Program-made: the position numbers and the translations under genes
NCBI GenBank assembly: GCA_964565665.1
Contig: CAZMFZ010000017.1
Location: 1 to 39,957 of the forward strand
DNA from: CAZMFZ01 sp964565665
GTDB lineage: Bacteria > Bacteroidota > Bacteroidia > Cytophagales > UBA9547
Length of the DNA stretch: 39,957 nucleotides
Direction: 5' to 3'
In this document: positions 26,463 through 35,420 of the stretch, in pieces
How the letters are laid out: each line of letters begins with the position of its first letter
How positions within the stretch are numbered: position 1 is the stretch's first letter
The notes under the pieces: generated by a model
The model's database searches: none
Seen by the model: the letters and a program-made list of their open reading frames with translations, nothing else
What the model was told of the DNA's origin: nothing

Positions 26463-28576
26463 TGAAGAAACGCTTGTGCAAATTTTTAAGGCTGTTTTTT
26501 CTTTTATTCACACTCTGTAATACATTAAACGCCCAAAAAGCTCCACGGGAGGAAATAGACCTTGACCGTTTTACCCAAGATTTATTTGGCTCAATGCAAG
26601 GCGATGCCCGATACGATGCCATTTTGGAAGCTATTTTTCAATATTACCGCGACCCATTAAATCTTAATACAGCTACAAGAGGCGAATTGGAGAGTTTATA
26701 CATTTTATCGCCATTGCAAATAAAAAATTTTCTTGATTACAGAGAAAAAAATGGAATACTGCTTTCAGAATATGAATTGCAAGTGGTTCCCGAATGGAAC
26801 GCAGAAACAATAGAACGCATTTTGCCATTTATAAAAGTGCAAGACAACGGACTAAATAGCGACACCCGAAGCCTTTGGAAGAAGATAAAAGAAGATGGTA
26901 ACAATTATGTAATTGCCCGTTACCAACGAATTTTGGAATTGCAAAAAGGCTTTAGGCTGAACGACACAATAAAAAACCAAGCCTTTTTGGGTTCGCCCGA
27001 GTTAATATACACCCGATATAGAAGCTATCAAAAAGACGATTACAGCATTGGACTAACTACTCAAAAGGATATTGGAGAACAGATAACTTGGAGTCCGCAA
27101 CGCAAACAATACGGGATGGATTACTATTCAGGGCATTTTGCTTTGTTTAATAAAGGCAGATTGAAAGCTTTGAATGTTGGCGATTACCAAATTATGATTG
27201 GGCAAGGGCTGGTGATGTCGGCTGGATTTTATATTGGCAAAGGAGCTGAGACGGTGACTACCGCCAAGCGAAGCAATTCAGGAATTCGGCCTTATACCGC
27301 AGCGTTGGAAACCAATTTTTTACGTGGAGCTGCTGCAACTTTAAATTTTGGTCGATTTGAAGTTACGCCCTTTTATTCCTACAGATTATTAGATGGAAAT
27401 ATTGCCATTCAAGATGGCTCAAATGGGTTTGGAAGCCAACGAAATAATTTTGCAGGAGCAACTTCTATTCAACAATCAGGCTATCACCGCACTTTGGGTG
27501 AGTTGGAAGACAAAGAAACCATCAACGAACAAGTATTGGGCAATTATGTACGGTATTCTAGTAAAAACCAAAATTTGAAAATCGGTGTAAATGGCATTTA
27601 TAGTCGTTACAATCCTCCCATCAATAGAGAAATTACTAGTTACAATCAATTTTATTTTCTTGGAAATGAAAACTATAATTTTGGAGCAGATTTTTCATAC
27701 AACTGGAGGAATTTTAGTTTTTTTGGTGAATACAGTCGCAACAAAACTGGAGCCAATGGAGCAATTGCGGGCTTCATTACCAGCCTAAATTATATTGTGG
27801 ATATGGCGCTACTTTTCAGAAATTACGATCGTGATTTTTATAGCAGTTATGGCAATGCTTTTGGTGAAGCTTCTACCAATAGAAATGAAAGAGGAATATA
27901 TTGGGGAATTAAAATAACACCTAATCGCAAAATCAATTTTGCAGGTTATTTCGATAAATTTTATTTTCCTTGGCTTACCAATCGTTCAGATGGCCCAACG
28001 GACGGATATGAATATTTTGCCCGGATAAATTTTAAACCTACCAAGAAAATACTGCTTTATGGCCAGTGGCGACATCAAAATAAGCCTTTCAATGCCCAAA
28101 ATAATATGACATCAATTGATTATTTAGAAGAATCTACTACCGACAATTACTTGATAAATCTGGATTGGAAAGGCGAAAAATGGGTAGGAACAAAATCAAG
28201 AGTTCAGTTTACCCAGTTCAGGCAAGCTGGGCAGCCCATCCAATCTGGTTTTGTGATATTTCAAGATGTGGATTTTGATTTTCATAAAAAGTTAAAAATT
28301 TCAGCTCGTTTTGCCCTCTTCGATGCCAATGATTACAACACCAGAATTTATGTATATGAGAAAAATGTGCTTTGGGCTTTTTCGCTTCCAGTCTACTACG
28401 GCCAAGGCGTGCGAGAATATATCATGATTCAATACAACGCTACTCGAGATTTGAGTATTTGGTTAAGGGTGGCTCGATTTGAATATAGAAATGTGGATAA
28501 AATAAGCTCTGGAGTGAACGAAATAGCAGGAAATTCAAAAACAGACGTAACTTTACAATTGAAATATGATTTTTAA
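26462..28576 (+). CDS. Exported protein with helix-hairpin-helix domain and large beta-barrel
   Basis: A 704-aa protein. Signal peptide about 1-24 (to LNAQ). Residues about 66-125 form a ComEA-like helix-hairpin-helix region (NLNTATRGELESLYILSPLQ, then FLDYREKNG and LSEYELQVV). About 150-704 is rich in alternating aromatic strands typical of an outer-membrane barrel (YRSYQKDDYSIGLT, GGYEYFARINFKP-like) and ends TDVTLQLKYDF with the C-terminal Phe. HhH domains usually bind DNA or act as scaffolds; their presence on an exported barrel is characteristic of a Bacteroidota family whose function I do not know. It is coupled to the preceding barrel gene and followed by two tiny lipoproteins. Confidence 0.78.
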   Translation: MKKRLCKFLRLFFLLFTLCNTLNAQKAPREEIDLDRFTQDLFGSMQGDARYDAILEAIFQYYRDPLNLNTATRGELESLYILSPLQIKNFLDYREKNGILLSEYELQVVPEWNAETIERILPFIKVQDNGLNSDTRSLWKKIKEDGNNYVIARYQRILELQKGFRLNDTIKNQAFLGSPELIYTRYRSYQKDDYSIGLTTQKDIGEQITWSPQRKQYGMDYYSGHFALFNKGRLKALNVGDYQIMIGQGLVMSAGFYIGKGAETVTTAKRSNSGIRPYTAALETNFLRGAAATLNFGRFEVTPFYSYRLLDGNIAIQDGSNGFGSQRNNFAGATSIQQSGYHRTLGELEDKETINEQVLGNYVRYSSKNQNLKIGVNGIYSRYNPPINREITSYNQFYFLGNENYNFGADFSYNWRNFSFFGEYSRNKTGANGAIAGFITSLNYIVDMALLFRNYDRDFYSSYGNAFGEASTNRNERGIYWGIKITPNRKINFAGYFDKFYFPWLTNRSDGPTDGYEYFARINFKPTKKILLYGQWRHQNKPFNAQNNMTSIDYLEESTTDNYLINLDWKGEKWVGTKSRVQFTQFRQAGQPIQSGFVIFQDVDFDFHKKLKISARFALFDANDYNTRIYVYEKNVLWAFSLPVYYGQGVREYIMIQYNATRDLSIWLRVARFEYRNVDKISSGVNEIAGNSKTDVTLQLKYDF

Positions 28577-28588
28577 GTTTCTCTAAAA

Positions 28589-28786
28589 TTGAAAATCTCA
28601 ATTGCAAATGGTGGTTTTTTAAGATCGATACCAAAATATTTTTCCTGGTTTTTATTAATTTCTGTAATTACCTCTTGTGTTTACACCCCTTATCAGCCAT
28701 GGAAGCCTCACAAATCTGTACGAACCAAATTGGATAAACCTCGGGAGTTTTACTCTATTCCAAAATCCAATAGTCCAGATCAATAA
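28589..28786 (+). CDS. Small lipoprotein (65 aa)
   Basis: TTG start at 28589, 12 bases after the helix-hairpin-helix barrel gene. Signal peptide with lipobox LISVITSC, lipidated Cys at residue 30, leaving a mature peptide of about 36 residues beginning CVYTPYQPWKPHKS and rich in Pro, Lys and Ser. No family recognised. The TTG is the first possible start and gives an ordinary signal length. Probably an accessory of the outer-membrane block. Confidence 0.6.
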   Translation: MKISIANGGFLRSIPKYFSWFLLISVITSCVYTPYQPWKPHKSVRTKLDKPREFYSIPKSNSPDQ

Positions 28787-28795
28787 ATATTGCTC

Positions 28796-28942
28796 ATGAA
28801 TTTTAATTGCAAAACGCCCAATTTTTTAGTTTTTTTCCTATTCCTTTTTCTTCTTTGTGCCTGTGTAGGGGGGAAGTCGGGAAAAGGGGGGAAACAACAG
28901 CCCAAAAAAGGACCTATGCCTTGCCCACTTAGAGATTGTTGA
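28796..28942 (+). CDS. Very small lipoprotein (48 aa)
   Basis: The ATG at 28796, nine bases after the preceding lipoprotein gene, opens an intact 48-codon frame ending at the TGA at 28940-28942. It has a hydrophobic run (FLVFFLFLFLLCAC), a lipobox-like LLCAC with the lipidated Cys at about residue 23, then a Gly/Lys-rich segment (GGKSGKGGKQQPKKG) and a Cys-containing end PMPCPLRDC. This is the pattern of the short Bacteroidota lipoproteins with a CP-rich tail. Function unknown. Its tight spacing and envelope target suggest it belongs with the barrel pair. Confidence 0.6.
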   Translation: MNFNCKTPNFLVFFLFLFLLCACVGGKSGKGGKQQPKKGPMPCPLRDC

Positions 28943-28995
28943 ATCATCTTTACCCATCATAAATCCTTTCACTAAGAAGGACTTATTTATTTGCC

Positions 28996-29679
28996 TTGAA
29001 AAAAATTAATATCGCCATCGATGGCTACTCTTCCTGTGGTAAAAGCAGTACTGCAAAGGTGATAGCCAAGGCCTTGAACTATGCTTATATTGATACCGGA
29101 GCAATGTACAGAGCCGTAACACTCTATTTTTTAGAGCATTACGTAGAATTTACCGATCCAAAGGCTATACATAAAGCCCTTGGAAATATTGAGTTGAAAT
29201 TTGTATACAATCCACATTCAAACCAATCTGAAATATTTCTTAACGGGTTAAATGTAGAAGAGGAAATAAGGAAAATGTACATTGCAGAGCAAGTAAGTGA
29301 AGTTGCTGCTATAGTTGAAGTACGTAAAAATATGGTGGCTCAACAACACCGCATGGGAAGAAAACGGGGCGTGGTAATGGATGGAAGAGACATTGGCACT
29401 ATTGTATTTCCCGATGCAGAATTAAAAATATTTATGACTGCCGATGTAATGATACGTGCAGAACGCAGACAAAAGGAATTGCTTGAAAAAAATGAGCTTA
29501 TTGAGTTTGGAAAAGTAATAGAAAATCTAAAGCATAGAGATAATATTGATACCAATCGCTCGGAAGGCCCACTTAGAAAAGCCGATGATGCACTTGAAAT
29601 AGATACCACTTTTGTCACTTTTGATGAACAAGTAGATATAATATTAGGCTTAGCAATGAGCAAAATATATTTGGAATAG
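28996..29679 (+). CDS. cmk: Cytidylate kinase
   Basis: Cmk phosphorylates CMP and dCMP for nucleotide pools. The 227-aa protein has P-loop GYSSCGKSS (9-17), YIDTGAMYRAV, the DGRDIGTIVFPDAELKIFMT block, RAERRQKEL and a HRDNIDTNR(S) lid. It is the full bacterial length. The start is TTG at 28996 and directly gives KKINIAIDG. It follows the outer-membrane block by 53 bases on the same strand. Confidence 0.96.
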   Translation: MKKINIAIDGYSSCGKSSTAKVIAKALNYAYIDTGAMYRAVTLYFLEHYVEFTDPKAIHKALGNIELKFVYNPHSNQSEIFLNGLNVEEEIRKMYIAEQVSEVAAIVEVRKNMVAQQHRMGRKRGVVMDGRDIGTIVFPDAELKIFMTADVMIRAERRQKELLEKNELIEFGKVIENLKHRDNIDTNRSEGPLRKADDALEIDTTFVTFDEQVDIILGLAMSKIYLE

Positions 29680-29738
29680 GGTACTCGTTTCAATATATCA
29701 TCGCAATTTTATATCTTGAAAAAAAGAGTCCGGTTGCC

Positions 29739-29752
29739 GATTACAAGTAATC
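29739..29752. promoter_or_regulatory. Palindrome upstream of the glycan operon
   Basis: GATTAC-AA-GTAATC, an exact 6-bp dyad, 57 bases before the operon's ATG at 29810. It could be an operator half-site pair, but a dyad this short is expected by chance in 40 kb. No regulator gene is adjacent. Confidence 0.2.
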
Positions 29753-29809
29753 TCTAGTGACAACAGTCTTTAATAAAATTCCCTTATTCAACCAATTATT
29801 CAATCCATC

Positions 29810-30862
29810 ATGATGAAAAGGCAATTTATTCTAATTTGTATCTTTATTCATGCCTTCCAACTCTATTGCCAAGCGCGATGGACTGCCGAAAAAGCGAGTG
29901 ATTGGTATTTAAAAACAGGTGGGTTGGTTGGCTGCAACTACATTAATGCCTCTAGCATTAATCAACTTGAAATGTGGCAAGCTGAAAGTTTCAATGCGAT
30001 AGAAATCGACAAAGAACTAGGCTGGGCGGAAAACTTAGGTTTTAATTCTATGCGTGTGTTTTTACATTATAAATTATGGCAGCAAGATTCCACAGGATTT
30101 AAAAAACGCATTGATACCTATTTATCTATTGCTCAAAAGCATAAAATTTCTACCATGTTAGTGCTTTTTGACGATTGCTGGGTCGATTCTTCTTCTCTTG
30201 GAAAGCAACCTGACCCAAAGCTCGGAATGCATAATTCAGGTTGGCTACGTTGCCCAGGAAAAGAATTTTACAAAGATTCTATAAACTTATTACCAGTTTT
30301 AGAGCAATATACCAAAGGTATTATCAGATCTTTTGCCAACGACAACCGTGTGACGGTTTGGGATTTGTATAATGAACCAGGTAATTCGGGAAGATTGACC
30401 AAAACACTTCCATTGCTCAAAAATATATTTAAGTGGACAAGAGAAATGAATCCATTACAACCTATTACTGCCGGTATTTGGAACACGATTCCTCAATATA
30501 AGCAACTGGTTCAGCTTCAAATGGCAAATTCAGATATTATAACATTTCATCATTATGGAAACATGGAAAGGCTTCTTGACTTTCTTCCGCAATTTCAAGA
30601 AAAAGACCGCCCTTTGGTTTGCACCGAATATATGGCAAGAACCAAAGAAAGCTTGTTCAAAACGCACCTCACCTATTTTAAAAAGCGAAATATTGGAGCC
30701 TATAATTGGGGTTTTGTAAGAGGCAAAACACAAACACATATACCTTGGGATGACAAAACCTCGGGAAATGAACCCGCTATTTGGTTTCACGATATTTTGA
30801 AATCGGATGGAAATCCCTATGATGCAAATGAAACTACATTCCTCAAAAAACTACTTAAATAA
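29810..30862 (+). CDS. Exported GH5-like (clan A) glycoside hydrolase
   Basis: A 350-aa secreted TIM-barrel hydrolase. Signal peptide about 1-20. Strand motifs run NSMRVFLHYKLW, STMLVLFDDCW, VTVWDLYNEPGN and LVCTEYMAR. Glu189 (YNEP) is the likely acid/base and Glu273 (TEYMAR) the likely nucleophile, the clan A arrangement. Family: cellulase-like hydrolases labelled beta-xylanase or GH5-related; the substrate is not determined. It is the first gene of a three-gene unit with the GH106-like lipoprotein 28 bases downstream, so it probably trims glycans released from a rhamnose-containing polysaccharide. The start is the double ATG at 29810; either is possible. Confidence 0.82.
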   Translation: MMKRQFILICIFIHAFQLYCQARWTAEKASDWYLKTGGLVGCNYINASSINQLEMWQAESFNAIEIDKELGWAENLGFNSMRVFLHYKLWQQDSTGFKKRIDTYLSIAQKHKISTMLVLFDDCWVDSSSLGKQPDPKLGMHNSGWLRCPGKEFYKDSINLLPVLEQYTKGIIRSFANDNRVTVWDLYNEPGNSGRLTKTLPLLKNIFKWTREMNPLQPITAGIWNTIPQYKQLVQLQMANSDIITFHHYGNMERLLDFLPQFQEKDRPLVCTEYMARTKESLFKTHLTYFKKRNIGAYNWGFVRGKTQTHIPWDDKTSGNEPAIWFHDILKSDGNPYDANETTFLKKLLK

Positions 30863-30890
30863 TTATCCTCTTAATTCTAAAAACCATTTT

Positions 30891-33800
30891 ATGAAAAAAA
30901 GCCCTATATTCTTCGCTTTGCTAATTGCGTTTTGCCTGATTTCTTGTTCAAAAATTAATAAAGAAGAAAACGAAACCCAGGAAGACATTTTTAACAAACC
31001 TACTGACCAAACCCGCTTACATACTTGGTGGCATTGGGTACAAGGGGCAATTTCAAAAGAGGGCATCACTGCCGATTTGGAAATGATGAAAACCCAAGGC
31101 ATAGTGCAAGCCACCATTTTGAATGTGGGTTTGGTAAAAGAACAGGAATTTGGAGTAAAAAGAATAGTATTTGGCACAGAGGAATGGTACGATATGTTTG
31201 GCTGGGCAGTCGAGGAGGCTAAGCGATTGGGAATAAGCATTGGGGTTCACAATTGTGATGGCTGGAGCTCTAGTGGCGGACCTTGGATCACACCTGAGCA
31301 ATCGATGAAAACATTTACATGGTCGAAAACGATAATGGAAGGGGGAAAAAATAGGGCTGTTCAACTGACAAAACCTTTTTTCAGAGCCAATTTCTATAAA
31401 GACGTGGCTGTGGTAGCCTTCCAAACCAAAGCAGTTCCCACCTTATTTCAACAAGCTAACCCTGTTTTTAAATTGAACGATACTCTTATTAATAGAGGAA
31501 TATCGGATGGCTCTATCTCTGGCGGACCAGTATTAAAATACGGTGATAAAATCACAATTGAAATGCCCAAGCCATTTACAGCGGGAAAAATAGCCATCAT
31601 GGGGCAAAAAGCATTTACTTGGGCAAATCCTAAAACGGTAAAATCATCCTACTTTTTGTACAGTTCTATAGACGGTAAAAATTATCGCAAAGTAGCTGAT
31701 ATGGAATTAGGCGGTTACAATGAATATTTTCAAATTAAAATACCCGTAACCACCGCCAAATTTTTTAAGCTAGAATTTAAAGAGTTTCCATGGGGAGACT
31801 CTTGGTTTGCTTACTCGGTACCCGAAATTGAGCTTTTAGCAGCCGATGAGCAGCCTACATATTCTTCTGCCATCCCCTTTTTCGACCAGAAAATAGGAAT
31901 GGTAAAAGCTTCTGATTTGTCTAATTTTGGACAAATGGCCTCTGTAGAACATAAAGTAAATAAAGTAATAGACCTTACTGATAAAATGCATCCTGACGGA
32001 ACCTTGGATTGGGATGCCCCTGCTGGAAATTGGAACATCATTCGTTTTGGCTACACTACTACTGATGTTAAAAATTCTCCAGCTACCAAAGAAGGGGAAG
32101 GTTTGGAATGCGATAAAATGGATAGCAATGCCGTAGCCTTTCATTTTTCTCAATTTTCACAAAAATTAGTTGACAAAGCGGGAAGCAATGCAGGAAATAC
32201 ATTTAAGTTTATGCTCATTGACAGCTGGGAATGTGCATTCCAAAACTGGACGGAATCTTTGCCTAATGAATTTGAAAAACAAAGAGGCTATAAACTCACA
32301 GATTTTATCCCTGCTTTATGTGGCGAAATAGTGGAAGATGCCGCCACCAGTGAAGCATTTTTATATGACTTCCGCAAAACAATAGCTGAGTTAATTGAAA
32401 ACAATTATTATAAAAAATTCAATAAACTCTGTCACAATAATAAATTAGAAATGCATGCTGAGGTGATTTACGGTGGTAATGGCTACCCACCACTTGATGT
32501 GTTGAGGGCGAACGATTATGCCGACTTGCCTATGTTTGAGTTTTGGGGAGCACACAATAGCAACACAGGATTGATAGAATACGCTCCACAAACAAGAGTA
32601 AATCTTGATTTTCCAGCCAGTGCAGCCCTTTTTTACGATAAAAAAGTGTTTGGTGCTGAGGCATACACTGGCATGGCACACTACAGTGAAACCCCTTTTG
32701 AAATAAAACCGTTTGGAGACAGGGCCTATTGCAGCGGAATCAACCAATTTATTTTGCACAGCAATGTACACCAACCGCAAACCACCACAGCAGGAATTAC
32801 TTTAGGGCCTTATGGATCACATTTTAATCGAAACAATCCGTGGTTTTCATTTATTGGTTCTTGGGCAGATTACCACGCTAGGGTTCAATATTTATTGCAA
32901 AAAGGGCAAATGCAAGCCGACATCCTCTATTATGTGGGTGATCAATTGCCTCAAAACAATGAATTAAACACTAAAAAAACGCCTGTTGGCTATCAAGCCC
33001 ATATCGCTAATTTCGATATTCTACAGAATAAGTTAAAAGTGAAAGATGGAAAATTGGTTTTTGGGGGGGTGAAATTCTCCTTGTTATTACTACCCGACAA
33101 TATGGGAATGGAATTGGCCACATTGGAGAGAATAGCAGAGCTTGTTAATGAAGGAGCTATGATTTATGGATCGAAGCCTACTAAACCATTGTCAATGAAC
33201 GGATTAAAAAATGAAAGACAAAAATTTGATGATTTGATAATTAAACTTTGGGGGCAAAATGAAAGCCCAGCCAATGAAATTGCGTGCGGAAAAGGAAAAA
33301 TTTTTAGTGGGGAAACTGTTGAAAAAGTGCTTTCAAAAATTGGATTGAAACCTGATTTCGAAACCGGACTTAAAGACTCCCTTTCATTCTTGTACACACA
33401 CAGGGTATTATCCGATCAAGACATCTATTTTGTTTTCAATCAAACCAATCAATCTATTTCTACCGATTTATTTTTCAGAGCTCAAAATGGAAAAACAAGA
33501 GAATTCGACCCTAAGACTGGTGCTGTCAAAATGTTGAACTCCACTAAAACAGAAGATGGAAGAATGAAAATAAACTATACTTTTGCCGAAAGAGAATCAA
33601 AGTTTTTTGTATTTGAAAAAGGCGAAATTGAAAATAAAGCGCAGGAGACGAAATCTGAAATTATAGAAATTACCGATTTGAAAGCCAAAATAAATTTTCA
33701 AGCAGGATACGCCACTATCTCACCAATAGAAACTCTAAAGCTGAAATCACTTTCTGAGTTTGAGCTCTCAGAACACAAATACTTTTCAGGAACTGCCAAT

Positions 33801-34151
33801 TATGAAGTCGCTTTTTCGGCTCCTCAAAGCTATGTAGCTCAAAAAACTGCTGTTTATATCGATTTTGGCGTTGTTGGGGGTACAGCAAGTATTACTTTGA
33901 ATGGGGTAAATTTGGGAACAGTTTGGTCGCCCAATTCCAAATTTGAAGTTTCAGGGTTACTTAAAGAAACCAATACTTTAAATATGGCGGTTGGAAATGA
34001 ATTTCGAAATAGAATTATAGGTGATTTGATAGAACATGGAGCTCTCAAAAATATTTGGACTACTTCTCCCATTAAAGACTTTTTAAACAAAGACAAAAGC
34101 TTGAAGCCTTCAGGATTTGTAGGGCCATTGAAATTAGTAAAAACAATTTAA
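30891..34151 (+). CDS. GH106-like alpha-L-rhamnosidase lipoprotein
   Basis: A 1086-aa surface or periplasmic lipoprotein. The ATG at 30891 gives a signal with lipobox LISC (Cys19); an upstream in-frame ATG (30807) lies inside the preceding gene and is rejected. The catalytic-domain opening TWWHWVQGAISKEGITADLE is the GH106 signature, with GWAVEEAKRLGISIGVHNCD, a coagulation-factor-like sandwich near 250-340 (YRKVADMELGGY) and a C-terminal GH2-like sandwich (about 960-1060, ITLNGVNLGTVWSP). GH106 enzymes are inverting alpha-L-rhamnosidases. No SusC/SusD pair is present, so this is a small stand-alone operon rather than a full PUL. 20 bases precede the beta-propeller gene. Confidence 0.88.
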   Translation: MKKSPIFFALLIAFCLISCSKINKEENETQEDIFNKPTDQTRLHTWWHWVQGAISKEGITADLEMMKTQGIVQATILNVGLVKEQEFGVKRIVFGTEEWYDMFGWAVEEAKRLGISIGVHNCDGWSSSGGPWITPEQSMKTFTWSKTIMEGGKNRAVQLTKPFFRANFYKDVAVVAFQTKAVPTLFQQANPVFKLNDTLINRGISDGSISGGPVLKYGDKITIEMPKPFTAGKIAIMGQKAFTWANPKTVKSSYFLYSSIDGKNYRKVADMELGGYNEYFQIKIPVTTAKFFKLEFKEFPWGDSWFAYSVPEIELLAADEQPTYSSAIPFFDQKIGMVKASDLSNFGQMASVEHKVNKVIDLTDKMHPDGTLDWDAPAGNWNIIRFGYTTTDVKNSPATKEGEGLECDKMDSNAVAFHFSQFSQKLVDKAGSNAGNTFKFMLIDSWECAFQNWTESLPNEFEKQRGYKLTDFIPALCGEIVEDAATSEAFLYDFRKTIAELIENNYYKKFNKLCHNNKLEMHAEVIYGGNGYPPLDVLRANDYADLPMFEFWGAHNSNTGLIEYAPQTRVNLDFPASAALFYDKKVFGAEAYTGMAHYSETPFEIKPFGDRAYCSGINQFILHSNVHQPQTTTAGITLGPYGSHFNRNNPWFSFIGSWADYHARVQYLLQKGQMQADILYYVGDQLPQNNELNTKKTPVGYQAHIANFDILQNKLKVKDGKLVFGGVKFSLLLLPDNMGMELATLERIAELVNEGAMIYGSKPTKPLSMNGLKNERQKFDDLIIKLWGQNESPANEIACGKGKIFSGETVEKVLSKIGLKPDFETGLKDSLSFLYTHRVLSDQDIYFVFNQTNQSISTDLFFRAQNGKTREFDPKTGAVKMLNSTKTEDGRMKINYTFAERESKFFVFEKGEIENKAQETKSEIIEITDLKAKINFQAGYATISPIETLKLKSLSEFELSEHKYFSGTANYEVAFSAPQSYVAQKTAVYIDFGVVGGTASITLNGVNLGTVWSPNSKFEVSGLLKETNTLNMAVGNEFRNRIIGDLIEHGALKNIWTTSPIKDFLNKDKSLKPSGFVGPLKLVKTI

Positions 34152-34171
34152 GTACTTTTCAATAATCATAT

Positions 34172-35245
34172 ATGAAACGAAGAGAATTTACCAAATCAGC
34201 CGCCATAGCTGCAGCAGCACTTTCAATTCCAAACATCAACTTTGGAAAGTCAGATGAAGATTTAATTCTAGGGCACGATAAATTTAGATACAAAATTGTA
34301 AAAAATTGGGGGGTAGATAATTTGCTTCAAACTCCCGTAGCCGATTGCCACGAAATGGTGCAAGACAGTAAAAAGCGTTTGATTTTTTGCACTACCGAAA
34401 CCAAAAACAACATCATTATTCTTGATAAAAGTGGCAAACTCATCACCTCGTGGGGTCATGATTTTCCTGGAGCTCATGGGCTTACCCTTTTCAATGCCAA
34501 TGGTGAAGAATTTTTATTCATTACCGACACTGTGAAAAAAGAAGTGTACAAAACCACATTAGAGGGCAAAATACTTTTAACCCTCAAATACCCTTCAGAA
34601 TCAGGTATTTACAATAATTCTGAAAATGTAACGTTTGTTCCCACCGAAACTGCTGTAGCACCCAATGGCGATATTTATGTAGCAGATGGATATGGATCAA
34701 GCTATATTTTGGTTTATGACAGCAACGGAAAATTTAAAAATATTTTTGCAGGCAAAACCACAGAAGGAGAAGACAAATTGATAGAAGCCCATGGCGTAGC
34801 TATTGACAATAGAGATAAAACTAATCCTAAGGTAATTGCAACTTCTAGAGGCGAATGTGCCTTTAAATATTATACTTTAGATGGTAAGCACCTTGAAAGT
34901 ACCTATTACAAAGGCTCATTTGTATGTCGTCCGATATTTAGAGGGGAAAATTTGTATTTCCCTGTTATCTGGAGTGAGTTTGCCAATGGTATTGATGGTG
35001 GCCCAGCGTGGCAATCTCGAACTGGTTATTTTCTTGTTTTCGATAAAAACAACAAACTCATTTCCGCTCCCGGTGTAGATGTTATTGCGTATGAAAATAG
35101 CAAACCAAGGCACCTGCACCAGTCTACAAAAGTAAAAGGTACTTTTATGCACTGCCACGATTTGTGTATTGACGATGAAGAAAGTGTATATATTCCCCAA
35201 TGGAATTCTGACAAAAGTTTTCCATTAAAATTGGAGCGGGTATAA
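34172..35245 (+). CDS. Exported six-bladed beta-propeller (NHL-like) protein with Tat-like signal
   Basis: A 357-aa protein whose N-terminus MKRREFTKSAAIAAAALSIP matches a twin-arginine signal (KRREFTK followed by a mild hydrophobic run); tatA is at 20684. The rest forms NHL/SMP-30-like blades (KSGKLITSWGHDFPGAHGLT, PNGDIYVADGYGSSYILVYD, AHGVAIDN, IDDEESVYIPQWN). Six-bladed propellers in such operons can be lyases or lactonases or simply sugar-binding; catalytic residues are not assigned. The final gene of the glycan operon, followed by a terminator. Confidence 0.78.
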   Translation: MKRREFTKSAAIAAAALSIPNINFGKSDEDLILGHDKFRYKIVKNWGVDNLLQTPVADCHEMVQDSKKRLIFCTTETKNNIIILDKSGKLITSWGHDFPGAHGLTLFNANGEEFLFITDTVKKEVYKTTLEGKILLTLKYPSESGIYNNSENVTFVPTETAVAPNGDIYVADGYGSSYILVYDSNGKFKNIFAGKTTEGEDKLIEAHGVAIDNRDKTNPKVIATSRGECAFKYYTLDGKHLESTYYKGSFVCRPIFRGENLYFPVIWSEFANGIDGGPAWQSRTGYFLVFDKNNKLISAPGVDVIAYENSKPRHLHQSTKVKGTFMHCHDLCIDDEESVYIPQWNSDKSFPLKLERV

Positions 35246-35278
35246 TTCCATTCTTTTACTGCTCCTCACTTTTACAAC

Positions 35279-35312
35279 AAGGCAATTGACAACCCTATCA
35301 ATTGCCTTTTTA
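35279..35312 (+). terminator. Rho-independent terminator of the glycan operon
   Basis: An 11-bp perfect stem (35279-35289 with 35298-35308, AAGGCAATTGA / TCAATTGCCTT), an eight-base loop, then a T-rich tail. It lies 34 bases after the beta-propeller stop codon and is the only terminator inside the rightward genes before 37655. Confidence 0.8.
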
Positions 35313-35420
35313 TTGTTTTACCAAATACCGAAAAACAATAGTGGCCAATAAACTTTTAGTACTTCATTAGCTTATACTGCCATATTATATCAATTTTGCG
35401 AATACAAAAACCGCAGTTTC

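Noticed and set aside
31053..31424. Antisense frames inside the GH106-like gene
   Set aside because: The GH106 family match on the plus strand fully explains this region.
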